Source: Acidobacteriota bacterium
GTDB lineage: Bacteria; Acidobacteriota; Terriglobia; Bryobacterales; Bryobacteraceae
Length of the DNA: 64,000 nucleotides
Reading direction: 5' to 3'
Assembly: GCA_017307505.1 (NCBI GenBank)
Contig: JAFKEE010000016.1
Location: 496,001 to 560,000 of the forward strand
Positions 18,977 through 27,537 of the stretch are shown here, in pieces. The position numbers were made by a program, and so were the translations under genes. The stretch's first letter is position 1, and each line of letters opens with the position of its first letter. The notes beneath the pieces are model-generated. The model was not told the DNA's origin, ran no database searches, and saw only the letters and a list, made by a program, of their open reading frames with translations.

Positions 18977-19004
18977 AGTATAGACCGAACGCTCTCGATG
19001 TCAA
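18977..19004 (-). promoter_or_regulatory. Sigma-70-type promoter of the ECF/CHAT operon
   Basis: Read on the minus strand: TTGACA (19004-18999), a 16-bp spacer, then TATACT (18982-18977), a near-consensus pair. The transcription start would fall near 18970, leaving a leader of about 38 nt before the sigma ATG at 18932. It lies in the 128-bp divergent region shared with the 139-aa gene. Confidence 0.7.
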
Positions 19005-19060
19005 ATTCCGTAAGTTCTTGGGGCCACCAAAGCGTTCAGCTCAATAGGGAGGCGAAGGCA

Positions 19061-19480
19061 ATGGCGTCAAAGCCGGAAATATCGTCGTTCGATTCGTGGG
19101 ATTCTGCGGAATTGTTTGTAACTGAACAGCAGGTCGCATTCGGGATCTGCGAGGTGATCAGCGTTGGGGGGTGCGATGAGTTGCCGTATATATTCGAGAT
19201 CGTTGGCGGTCAGAAATTATCGTTCAGTCTCACCGCTTCTCATGAAGTCGATCTTGTTCTCTGCGACGAGGGTGCCTACGACGAATGGGTCGATGCTGGT
19301 CTCCAGACGCAGCATCCCGAGGATGCCCTGCTGACTCTACGGCATGCGTGTCAGCATTCGCTGGAATTCAGGCCGGAGCAGGACACGACCCTCATCGCGA
19401 TCATCATCAACCTCGCAGATCGTCCGGTGCAGTCCGTTGTAGCGGCGAACGTTCTCGACGCGGCCGGCCAGCCGTGCTGA
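19061..19480 (+). CDS. Orphan 139-aa protein divergent from the sigma/CHAT operon
   Basis: Start chosen at the ATG at 19061, preceded by AGGGAGG (19046-19052). I do not recognise the family. It has no signal or membrane segment and is acidic. It reads as beta-rich: YIFEIVGGQKLSFSLTASHE, then VDLVLCDEGAYDEWVD, then TTLIAIIINLADRPVQSVV. The pattern loosely recalls GOLD/PPC-type beta-sandwich accessory domains, but this is only an impression. Its divergent position next to the sigma factor makes it a candidate sensor, substrate or target of the CHAT pathway. Cysteines at several positions (ICEV, GGCDEL, LCDE) are notable. Confidence 0.6.
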   Translation: MASKPEISSFDSWDSAELFVTEQQVAFGICEVISVGGCDELPYIFEIVGGQKLSFSLTASHEVDLVLCDEGAYDEWVDAGLQTQHPEDALLTLRHACQHSLEFRPEQDTTLIAIIINLADRPVQSVVAANVLDAAGQPC

Positions 19481-19512
19481 TCCGGCGCAGACTCGTGGAC
19501 AATTGAAAGACC

Positions 19513-20145
19513 GTGGGATTCTACGCGAAACACATTTTGCCGCACGTCATCGACCTGGCCATGAGGAATCCCGCCGCCACTCGCTTGCGAGCTGAGTGGA
19601 TTCCAAGGGCTACGGGTGATGTGCTGGAAGTCGGTATCGGCTCGGGGCTCAATCTGCCGTTCTACACGAATCGTGTCCGGCGCGTTTACGGCCTCGATCC
19701 CTCGGCGGAACTTCAGCAGATGGCTCGAAGCCGTGCTGCCGCCATGCCATTTGAAGTTGAGTTCATGCCGCAAATGGCGGAGCGTCCGATTCCGCTCCCC
19801 AGTGGAACCATCGACACTGTGGTGCTCACCTGGACGCTGTGCTCGGTGGATGATCCTGGCCTCACTCTCGCCGAGATTCGGCGCGTTTTAAAGACGGACG
19901 GTCGCCTGGTCTTCATCGAGCACGGTAGTGCCCCTGACTTGCGGGTGCGAGCTTTGCAGCATCGAATCACACCTTGGTGGAAGCGACTGGCCGGCGGATG
20001 CCACCTGAATCGCCAAGTCAGAACTGTGCTCTCCCGAACCGGCTTTGAATGTGTCGAATGCCAGGAGGGATATCTTCCCGGTCCGCGGCCGCTGATGTTC
20101 ACATACCGCGGAGTCGCGGGACGGTCCGGCAACATGAATGGTTGA
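19513..20145 (+). CDS. Class I SAM-dependent methyltransferase
   Basis: 210 aa from a GTG with GAAAGA just upstream. Motif I VLEVGIGSGLNLPFY binds AdoMet; an acidic residue at the end of beta-2 (YGLDPSAEL) and the post-motif LTWTLCSVDDPGLTLAEIRR are typical of the Methyltransf_11 family. The C-terminal part (WWKRLAGGCHLNRQVRTVL) resembles ubiquinone/phospholipid-type methylases, but the substrate cannot be read. It follows the 139-aa gene by 32 bp in the same direction and may be co-transcribed. It converges on the ATPase-helicase gene. Confidence 0.85.
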   Translation: MGFYAKHILPHVIDLAMRNPAATRLRAEWIPRATGDVLEVGIGSGLNLPFYTNRVRRVYGLDPSAELQQMARSRAAAMPFEVEFMPQMAERPIPLPSGTIDTVVLTWTLCSVDDPGLTLAEIRRVLKTDGRLVFIEHGSAPDLRVRALQHRITPWWKRLAGGCHLNRQVRTVLSRTGFECVECQEGYLPGPRPLMFTYRGVAGRSGNMNG

Positions 20146-20229
20146 GGTGCCGTCTGCTGGAAACGTTGCCAGACGGGGTGTATGTCACTTTTCGTGTCGC
20201 CAACATCCAGACGAACGCACCTGTTCATG

Positions 20230-23200
20230 TCAATCGTCTGCCGTCGCTGGGATTGAAATCTGCACGTCCACGGCGGACTCATCGCACCGAACCTCGTACT
20301 GTCGTTCGGCTCGTTTGTAGACGTTCACCATCTGATGCCCAGTCGAGAAGGTATTGTCTTCGAGATATGTCCTGCTGCCCAAGATCATTTCTTCGAGCCG
20401 GTGTGCGGCCAACTCGGAGTACGCGCCAGTTCGCTCTTTGACGAGGCTCTCGATCAGAGACACTTTTTGCAGATTCCGAATGTTCTCCGTCTGCTCGTCG
20501 GGCATGATGATGAACAGATAGTCCCGCGCGCGGCTGATGGCAACATTGAGAATGTTGTGCCGGTTCAGGAACATCTGCGGGTTCGCCGAAATGTTCGGTG
20601 GAGGGTTGAACACTGCAATGATCGCGTCGCACTCGTCGCCCTGGAACCCGTGAATGGTGCCAACCTGCACGGCCACCCCATCTGGCCTGTCGTCCCATGA
20701 GTCCACCAGTTTGTCGATGATATTAGCCTGAGCTCGATAAGGGGCGATGATGCCGATTTTGAAAGGACAACCACCACACCCAGCTGCCGCCACCTGCCCT
20801 GCGAGATGACACATAAATTCGAACGAAAACAGCGCCGAATAGGTCTGGTAGGGCGTTCCCGTCTTCAACCGTCGGGGTCGGTAGATGCTCTCATACTTGC
20901 TGACGGGGAACTTAATGAGGTTGAGCGGTTTTGCGTCAACGCCGTTCACCCGCAAGCCGCGCCGCGGTGAAGGCCCGCGGTAGTGCGATAGCATCCCGTC
21001 ATAGGTGAACCGGCTGAATACTTCACCAACGTCGGGAATGCTGCGAAACTGCGTCTTCAGATGGGTAACGTTGAAACTGTGTGGTTCCGTCACTGGACAA
21101 CGAAAAGAGCCGGGGCTGCTGAGTCCCGTTAAGCTGTAGATGTTCTCGTCCTTCCACTGCTCAACGGCAACGATTGGCTCAATCTGGAAGGGGTCACCGG
21201 CAATGATGAACTTCGCAGGAGCCTTAGCGTAGATCGGGTAGACAACACTGGCAATCGGGATCATCGAGGCTTCGTCCATCACGATGACGTCCCAATCGAT
21301 TTCGTGAAGCCTTCCGTTCTCAACCGTGAAGCCGTCGTAGGCGAATCGGGCCACGGTCGTGACCACGACCGAACGCGACAAGCCGCAAAAATCGAAGGAG
21401 CGATCGCGCCAGACGCCGGCTTGTTCGATGCGCTCATCCGACGACGTCCCGAAGCGCACGAGCCATTCTTTGTTGCTCGCATCAGTCCCCATGGCATCGA
21501 GAATGCGCGTGATCAGCACATCCGCCGCTTTGTTGGTCGGCGCAAGCACCAGAACATGTGCCGGCTCGGCGCTATTCATCAGCGGCAACAACACTCTCTC
21601 GGCCAGATGGGTGGTCTTGCCGGTTCCAGGCGGTCCGAATACGAACTCGATGTTCTCGGGCAAGCCGGCTTTCATGTCGTACTTTTCATCGTGCCTGAGC
21701 GACCGGAATCGTTCTAACAATGATTGGAGCAGGAAGGAGGGATTCTGGACGTCAATGCGGGCTTCCACGACCCTGCTCACGTCAACGCCCTCCAGCTCGT
21801 CCGGGGAGTCAAGTTTACCTTCGAGGGAAAACTCTCTGGCCGTGAACGAGTCAACTTGTAGCTTGCCCGTGGTTCCGTCGCCAAACTGCAGGTCGACGCG
21901 GACGCCGGAAAACTCCTCGATAGATTGAGGAATGAAACGGTCTGGTTCCTTGAGGATAATGGTCCGCGCCGATCTTCTGTCGCGCTCGACCTTTCCGAAC
22001 CGAAGCGAGAGCGTCTCACCGTCCGCGTTTTTGTCAGCGCTGGCCATGCACTCTAGTTCCAGCAGAGCAAGGAACCAGCCGTAGCTGTACTTCGGCAGCG
22101 AAGCGGCTTTATCTGACAACTCCTGCTCGCGCTCCAATCGATTAATCTCGTCGGCGAGGCGGTCCTTCGCGCGGTCGAGTTTCTTGCTGTAATCCAACGG
22201 GCGTGGCCGGAAATCGTCCGCGTCACCGTCGGAATCGGTCGTGGGCGCGGCTGGGCGATGGTTCTCCGTGTGCGGCCTGTCTGCAGGCTTTTCCTTCTTG
22301 GCATCGATTCGAGCGCAGATACCTCGAAGTACCTGGCGCTCAGTCGGATCTGTCTGTGGGTGGTTGCCGCGATTTCTGTCTGCGGAGTCGTCCTCAGCCT
22401 CTCTCTTCCGCCTGGCGGCATCGCGGATCGCGGTGCGAAGTTCTTCTTCAGAAAGCCCTGACTGCTCAAGTTCTTCCGCCAGCTTGATCTTACGCTTTTG
22501 CTCTTCGGTCAGTTGGGCCGTAACCAGCGATTCGTCGCGGATGCCCAGGAACTTGACGAACGACTCTGCCGCGGCGCCCGTCGCATCGTACTCGTCCGAG
22601 AGCGTCTGGATAGTTACCTCGCTGGCGGAGACCAGCTCACCGGACTTGTTCAGGATCCACTTCTCCGTCCGCAGTCGGAGCATTTCTGTCGACGCGCGGA
22701 TCTCCGAGCGAGTCTTGTGGTAGAACCAGGAGTGAACGCCATTCAAAGACTGCATCAGACTCTGGGCAATCCGCCACATAAGCAACGAACGGCCGGGGTT
22801 GATGTCTTGAACGACTTCTTTGCACCCGTCCAGAGTTTTATCATCGAACGTGTGGCTATGTCCTTCAGTAGTCCAGCCGCGTTGATTCAGATCCCTCCAG
22901 CAAAGCTCGGATCGTACACTCAAGATACGAGGGAGCTTCGCAACTCCGAGCCGCATGAGGAACTCGTCAAGTCTTCCCCAGTCCTTTTCGCCGACCGCTT
23001 CTCTGTACTCATCCAGGAGCAAAAACCTGCTGTCCGGCTTTGGCTCAAACCATAGCTTCAAGTCGTCCGTAGACAGGTAGATGTCCCTGCCGCGGCCGCG
23101 ATGGACGGACCTATTTTGGGCAGTGGTGTACTTCAGAAAGGCCTTGTCGACTAGCAACTGAATGAAGTCGCCAACGTCTTCGTTCTTGCACTGATTGAAG

Positions 23201-24990
23201 TAGCGAAAGAACTTCATGAAGTGAGGCGTGGTGTCGATGCCCTGGTCGGTGCGGTACTGCGGAAGGATTTTATTATAGATGTCATCGCGAAGGCTCGGCT
23301 TCGTGATCCCACACTTCTCGATGAAAACACGGGTGTCCCTGTTCTCCAGGAGTTCCTTATTGACCGTCGTGTAGCCGTCGATATCCGCGTCTGGCAAGAA
23401 CACAATAAGATGGCCGCTGGAGTCAAAGGCCGGTACTGCGTTGCCGTCCTGGTCAAGAAAGATCGGACGATCCTTCACGAGCCTCCGATAGGATTCGCGC
23501 TCGGAGAGATAAGCATAAAGGCGGTGCAGCCAGTCGTATGGCTGCTTGCCAATGAATTCCGCATTCAGTCTCTTGAGAACGGCCTCCGGGTCGAGACTTG
23601 AGACAATTAGGTTTGGCTCTTTGCGAATCCACGAACGGGCGTCGCCGCCGTCGATATAATCTGCAAGCGCGTTCTTCTTCGCACTCAGAACCTCCTTCTT
23701 GCCCAAGCTCCGAAACACCCAGTGAGCACCCTCGGTGCCGGTGAGGTGAGCAAGTTGCTTGTCGGAAAACAGCTCGACCAGTTCCGTGTCGGAGGCCCAA
23801 TAAGATCGGCTCTTGTCAGAGTACGCGCCGTCGGCTGCGGGCAGCAGCGTGTCGTTCTTCAGCCGCTCCTTGAGGGCATCGTAGAAGGGCTTGAAGGAAA
23901 TGTGGCTCCTGTTGGACGGATCGCTGAAGTGGGCTTCGTCGTAGGGAACGATATCGAGAATGCCATCATCAATCAAGTGCTCTTCGCGCAGAACGGGCAG
24001 GCTGTCGCTTGCAAGACAGGCTAACTTCTCCACCATGTCCTGATTGTGCTTTTCCCCGGCCTTGATTCCTTCACGGCTGTCCGTCAACAGGAACGGAGCA
24101 TGAACGATGAAACTCAGATTTGTAGACTCTTTGGTAGGGAAGAAGCAGAAAGCGGGTTGAGACATAGGTCTCAATTTGCCATCGGAGACGGAAAAGCCGA
24201 CGCAAAACGGAAGCCCCTGGCCCGAGGCGCGCGAAAACAGCCAGATGTCTTCCTCCGTCGTTTGTTGCCAGACTGTGGACGCCAATCTGACGAGTCTGGC
24301 AGTCAGGTCGTCACCCTGTACGGTCCGTATGATTCGCTTTGTATACCCTCCAGCTTCGCCGTTGACCTCCCATGAAACCGATCCGAGCTTAAACAGAAAC
24401 AGTGTCGGGAAGATCAGCGATTTCAGCTTCGCGGCGATTTCATCGTGGCATTCGAGAGGCCGCTTCCTGTCGTCGTCGAACGGCAACCAGAAGACGGTCT
24501 CATGATCCTGTCGGCCAGGGAAATCGGAATCCAAAGCGTGCGGGACAATGAACCGCTCAATTCTGAAGCAAAAGGCGGGGTCGTAGATGTGCGGGGTCTT
24601 CGTGTATTGGAAGACAGATTTGAAACCGACTCCGAACTTGCCGATTGAGGCCGCGGTCTTGTTGGAGTTGGCGATTGAGGTAATGGCATTTACATGCCCC
24701 AACGCTCCGCTTGCAGAATCGGCCTCTTCTGTTGCCGGATCGGAAATCGAGAATCGTGTCTCTCCGTTATGCTTGAAGACCAAACCATCTCGCGTCAGGA
24801 CGAACGATGCGGACGTCGCTCTCGCGTCGTCGGCGTTCTGAAGCAGTTCGTAAATGAAGTGCGCCTGATCGGAGTACTTGTCGACCACGCTCCGCTGAAC
24901 GCCACGCATGGAAGGCTTTTCCAACGTGTTCGCATTCTCAGTGCGGTCCTGCGTCAACGCGTCGAACCATCGTCGCTGCTGAAGGAGCAT
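20230..24990 (-). CDS. Sacsin/Hsp90-type ATPase fused to Upf1-like SF1 helicase
   Basis: 1586 aa. Residues about 30-200 form a GHKL ATPase of the sacsin/NOV type: N box FIYELLQNADDA near 45-56 and G2 box GKFGVGFKSVF near 117. A long middle region without recognised domain follows, with a charged linker around 880-960 (KPADRPHTENHRPAAP). The C-terminal third is an SF1B helicase: GPPGTGKTT near 1112, VMDEASMIP near 1237, AGDPFQIEP, QVGTIHGFQGDE near 1442 and NVAISRARD near 1480. All ATPase motifs are intact. Similar ATPase-helicase giants occur in defence islands, and antiphage function is inference. It is a single gene, with no obvious partner within 300 bp. Confidence 0.85.
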   Translation of the reverse strand: MLLQQRRWFDALTQDRTENANTLEKPSMRGVQRSVVDKYSDQAHFIYELLQNADDARATSASFVLTRDGLVFKHNGETRFSISDPATEEADSASGALGHVNAITSIANSNKTAASIGKFGVGFKSVFQYTKTPHIYDPAFCFRIERFIVPHALDSDFPGRQDHETVFWLPFDDDRKRPLECHDEIAAKLKSLIFPTLFLFKLGSVSWEVNGEAGGYTKRIIRTVQGDDLTARLVRLASTVWQQTTEEDIWLFSRASGQGLPFCVGFSVSDGKLRPMSQPAFCFFPTKESTNLSFIVHAPFLLTDSREGIKAGEKHNQDMVEKLACLASDSLPVLREEHLIDDGILDIVPYDEAHFSDPSNRSHISFKPFYDALKERLKNDTLLPAADGAYSDKSRSYWASDTELVELFSDKQLAHLTGTEGAHWVFRSLGKKEVLSAKKNALADYIDGGDARSWIRKEPNLIVSSLDPEAVLKRLNAEFIGKQPYDWLHRLYAYLSERESYRRLVKDRPIFLDQDGNAVPAFDSSGHLIVFLPDADIDGYTTVNKELLENRDTRVFIEKCGITKPSLRDDIYNKILPQYRTDQGIDTTPHFMKFFRYFNQCKNEDVGDFIQLLVDKAFLKYTTAQNRSVHRGRGRDIYLSTDDLKLWFEPKPDSRFLLLDEYREAVGEKDWGRLDEFLMRLGVAKLPRILSVRSELCWRDLNQRGWTTEGHSHTFDDKTLDGCKEVVQDINPGRSLLMWRIAQSLMQSLNGVHSWFYHKTRSEIRASTEMLRLRTEKWILNKSGELVSASEVTIQTLSDEYDATGAAAESFVKFLGIRDESLVTAQLTEEQKRKIKLAEELEQSGLSEEELRTAIRDAARRKREAEDDSADRNRGNHPQTDPTERQVLRGICARIDAKKEKPADRPHTENHRPAAPTTDSDGDADDFRPRPLDYSKKLDRAKDRLADEINRLEREQELSDKAASLPKYSYGWFLALLELECMASADKNADGETLSLRFGKVERDRRSARTIILKEPDRFIPQSIEEFSGVRVDLQFGDGTTGKLQVDSFTAREFSLEGKLDSPDELEGVDVSRVVEARIDVQNPSFLLQSLLERFRSLRHDEKYDMKAGLPENIEFVFGPPGTGKTTHLAERVLLPLMNSAEPAHVLVLAPTNKAADVLITRILDAMGTDASNKEWLVRFGTSSDERIEQAGVWRDRSFDFCGLSRSVVVTTVARFAYDGFTVENGRLHEIDWDVIVMDEASMIPIASVVYPIYAKAPAKFIIAGDPFQIEPIVAVEQWKDENIYSLTGLSSPGSFRCPVTEPHSFNVTHLKTQFRSIPDVGEVFSRFTYDGMLSHYRGPSPRRGLRVNGVDAKPLNLIKFPVSKYESIYRPRRLKTGTPYQTYSALFSFEFMCHLAGQVAAAGCGGCPFKIGIIAPYRAQANIIDKLVDSWDDRPDGVAVQVGTIHGFQGDECDAIIAVFNPPPNISANPQMFLNRHNILNVAISRARDYLFIIMPDEQTENIRNLQKVSLIESLVKERTGAYSELAAHRLEEMILGSRTYLEDNTFSTGHQMVNVYKRAERQYEVRCDESAVDVQISIPATADD

Positions 24991-25436
24991 TAGCTTGAGC
25001 CTACTTCCCTTTTCCTTGCGTCTGAACTATGAGCGACCCTGCTTCCGTGCGAGGACACGGAACTTAGACTGTTACCCGGAGCCCCTGCCGATCCTGCGTT
25101 AACAACACTGAGATCCGTGAAGTTCACTGTTTCCCGCGAGCCAGCTAAGTGGTGAACAACAGAACAGAATAGCGTTACGAAGACGGCCGAACAACATGGT
25201 GGCGTCATTAGATCGGAATTGCTGAGTTGGTGGGATCTACGGCGATAAAAGCTGATCCGGGACCATGGTACAAGATTCGCCGAATCCGAGTGACTTCTGC
25301 TCGTTACAGATCAGGAAGGGGAAGCCGGCTTCGTCCGGCGATCCTGCCCGGATTACGCGCGACTAGGAAGCAATCCCTGCAGCGAGCCTGTCTCCCAGTC
25401 GGAAACGGGGACTAGACGGGCTGATCGAGTTCGCCT
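24991..25436. other. 446-bp intergenic region
   Basis: No convincing gene on either strand; short open frames here lack protein-like composition. It must hold the promoter of the ATPase-helicase gene at its left side. A small perfect hairpin, GCCGG-cttcgt-CCGGC (25324-25339), may end transcription arriving from the trb operon. No tRNA or attachment-like sequence is visible. Confidence 0.5.
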
Positions 25437-25715
25437 TCAGCGGCGACGCCAAGGCTGGTTGAGCATACGTTCGACACTCCAGCCGCAAGCAGCTTTGCTT
25501 CGTTTTCGATAGCGCAACCCCGTTTTGATAGCGATCAGAATGAGAAACGTCGCCCCGAGCACCGCCAGAAAATTTTGCGTTTCACGATGCACGCGTCCGA
25601 AGCCAACTGACGCGGTGTTGCCGACTGCAATGCTTAATCCCAGCCCTGAGATGGCTACCAGCGAAGCCAGAACACCGACAACCAGATCCCATCGCTTTAC
25701 ACGCGACGACCTCAT
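25437..25715 (-). CDS. Small two-helix membrane protein
   Basis: 92 aa, start ATG at 25715 with GAGAG 8 bases upstream, 10 bp after the ribbon-helix-helix stop. Two hydrophobic segments: WDLVVGVLASLVAISGLGLS (about 9-31) and FLAVLGATFLILIAIKTGL (about 49-67), with a basic tail rich in Arg and Lys. No family recognised. It is the last gene of the minus-strand trb unit and could be an accessory of the conjugation apparatus. Confidence 0.55.
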   Translation of the reverse strand: MRSSRVKRWDLVVGVLASLVAISGLGLSIAVGNTASVGFGRVHRETQNFLAVLGATFLILIAIKTGLRYRKRSKAACGWSVERMLNQPWRRR

Positions 25716-25725
25716 TCAGTTTCTC

Positions 25726-26100
25726 TCAGCGAAGCTTCAAGGCACCTTTTTGCGCGAGCCAGTGCGCGAGCGCAGTGTTCACCAGGATGTTCATGGAAGT
25801 TCCGCGATCCGTCGAGATCTTCTTCAGCTTCTTGTGAAGCGCCCGCGGAATCGTGATCGTGGTGTCCCGAACCATCTTTTCCTCGACGCTGATCAGGCCG
25901 GCGTCTTCCAGATCGACTGACGAGAGTGCCTCGATTGCCATGCCCGACAGATCCCCGCGATAACGAATGAGCCCACGAAGGGCGTCGTTGATTGCTTCGT
26001 TCAAGCGAATGGCCAGCTTCAGCGTGTGTTCAACCGCACCCGCTGCCTTCTTCTTCGGCTTTCCAGATCCGCTCTCCAAACGTACATATCGCGATTCCAT
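25726..26100 (-). CDS. Ribbon-helix-helix DNA-binding protein
   Basis: 124 aa from the ATG at 26100; a longer start would run through the palindrome at 26126-26147. The basic N-terminus (SGSGKPKKKAAG) is followed by a helical part, and the C-terminus carries the beta-helix-helix pattern: DTTITIPRALHKKLKKISTD then RGTSMNILVNTALAHWLAQK. Such proteins bind operators as dimers and often autoregulate. The gene follows trbI by 87 bp with its own palindrome. It is one candidate for the regulator that binds the ICE-wide operator, but nothing proves this. Confidence 0.72.
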   Translation of the reverse strand: MESRYVRLESGSGKPKKKAAGAVEHTLKLAIRLNEAINDALRGLIRYRGDLSGMAIEALSSVDLEDAGLISVEEKMVRDTTITIPRALHKKLKKISTDRGTSMNILVNTALAHWLAQKGALKLR

Positions 26101-26125
26101 AGTCTCCGCAGCACCAACCAAAGGG

Positions 26126-26147
26126 TGTAGATCGTACAAGATACACC
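26126..26147. promoter_or_regulatory. Imperfect palindrome upstream of the ribbon-helix-helix gene
   Basis: A 22-bp imperfect palindrome (half-sites GTGTAGATCGT and, on the opposite strand, GTGTATCTTGT) lies 26 bp before the ATG at 26100. It shares the central GTAC with the ICE operator but not its CTAGC arms. Likely an autoregulatory site. Confidence 0.45.
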
Positions 26148-26187
26148 GTACCATCAATCGGTTGCGCGCGAAAACCGCACCAGTCCC

Positions 26188-27537
26188 TCACATTCGAAAC
26201 GGCCGATACGCAGCTTCGAACAGAAGATCCCGGTTCACCCGGACATTGAACCGGTATCCGACAGGGACTTTGATCGTCGGCTGCACGTTCAAATTGCGCC
26301 TGGTGACGTCAGCCCCGAGCCGTGAGAGCTCAGCCCCGACCGCGCTTCCGGCTGTCTCGCTGGCGGATGGATACCCGAGGACTCCGCCCCGATTAGACTG
26401 CGAGAGCCGGAAGGCCGCACTGAAACCGCTCGTTAGGACGGCAAAACCGAGGAGGCGGCGGTAGTGGTTATCCACATCCTGCCTGAGGCCAGCCCGTCCC
26501 TGCGCGTCTTGGCCAGCCATGCCTTCGAGGTCGATTGAGGACGCGTCCGGGAAGATGAGCCGATTCCAAACGACGGTGACACCGTTCTGCGCGTAGGCGA
26601 TCCGCGAATCGTAGGTGCCCACCAGGCGCGATCCTTGTGGGATCAGAAGGAAGTTGCCGGACGCCGTATCGTAGACATTCTCCCTGACAAGGGCGCGGAT
26701 CTCGCCCGGCAGGTCGGAATTGAGCCCTTGCTCCAGGACCGCGGGAATGTCCCACCCGGCTTTGATCTCGTATTTGCTCAACGGTCGAACCCGCGACGAT
26801 TTCGTGTAGTTCTCTCGCGTTTCTGCCCGTGCGCCCGCCAGAAATGCGGTCTTCCGGTCCTGCATGTTTTGGCTGGAGTACTCGTCTCCGTCTGCCGGAG
26901 CCGTGGTCAAAGCGATCTTCGCCTCGGAGCCGGAACCGCGCAGATTCACCGCTGCGCGCTGCGCCTCGGGTCCTTGCATCGTCTTGAGCAGCGTCGTCAT
27001 CTGTTCGATGTCTCCCTCTCGGGTGGGCAGTGAACTGCCGCCGGAGCGGCCAGCGCCGCCGAGGTTTCCGGCGATGGCCGTCGGCGCCGCGAGGGCATCG
27101 AGCTCCTGCCGGTACGCAGCGATGCGAGCCTTTTCCTCGGCGCTCAATTCCCGAACTGGCGAAGGCTGGGGCGGCGGCAGATAAGGACGCATTTGGGAAG
27201 GGGCTGAGCCGAGCGAGGGACGGCTCCCGGCCGGTTCGGGAACCTGCAACTCTTGCTTCTCCGGAGTCGCAGCGGTCATGCCGGCGGTAATCATCCTCGC
27301 CGGGACTTCGGCCGCGATCACCTTTCCCGCATCACTGGCCGCAGTGAGCCGCGTTGGATCGGCGCGTTCCATCGCCGCAGCAGTCCGTTGCCGTCGTGTC
27401 GCAATGCCGTATCCGACCAGGCCGACGACAGCGGTGACCACCACAAGCACGATGAGCCCGGCGCGCTTGCTCAGGCGTACGGGATTCGGCGGGTCCGGTC
27501 GGAGATCGATGCCGGTTGGAGAATCAATGTCGTTCAT
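26188..27537 (-). CDS. trbI: Conjugal transfer protein TrbI (VirB10-like)
   Basis: 449 aa from the ATG at 27537, which overlaps the trbG stop as ATGA; a longer open frame to 28143 is out-of-frame trbG sequence. Cytoplasmic N-terminus, one inner-membrane helix (AGLIVLVVVTAVVGLVGYGI, about 26-46), a proline-rich periplasmic linker (RPYLPPPQPSPVRELSAEE), then the beta-barrel domain (IPAVLEQGLNSDLPGEIRAL; GNFLLIPQGSRLVGTYDSRI; VGYRFNVRVNRDLLFEA). TrbI spans the envelope and transmits energy to the outer-membrane pore. Last trb core gene of the operon. Confidence 0.93.
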   Translation of the reverse strand: MNDIDSPTGIDLRPDPPNPVRLSKRAGLIVLVVVTAVVGLVGYGIATRRQRTAAAMERADPTRLTAASDAGKVIAAEVPARMITAGMTAATPEKQELQVPEPAGSRPSLGSAPSQMRPYLPPPQPSPVRELSAEEKARIAAYRQELDALAAPTAIAGNLGGAGRSGGSSLPTREGDIEQMTTLLKTMQGPEAQRAAVNLRGSGSEAKIALTTAPADGDEYSSQNMQDRKTAFLAGARAETRENYTKSSRVRPLSKYEIKAGWDIPAVLEQGLNSDLPGEIRALVRENVYDTASGNFLLIPQGSRLVGTYDSRIAYAQNGVTVVWNRLIFPDASSIDLEGMAGQDAQGRAGLRQDVDNHYRRLLGFAVLTSGFSAAFRLSQSNRGGVLGYPSASETAGSAVGAELSRLGADVTRRNLNVQPTIKVPVGYRFNVRVNRDLLFEAAYRPFRM

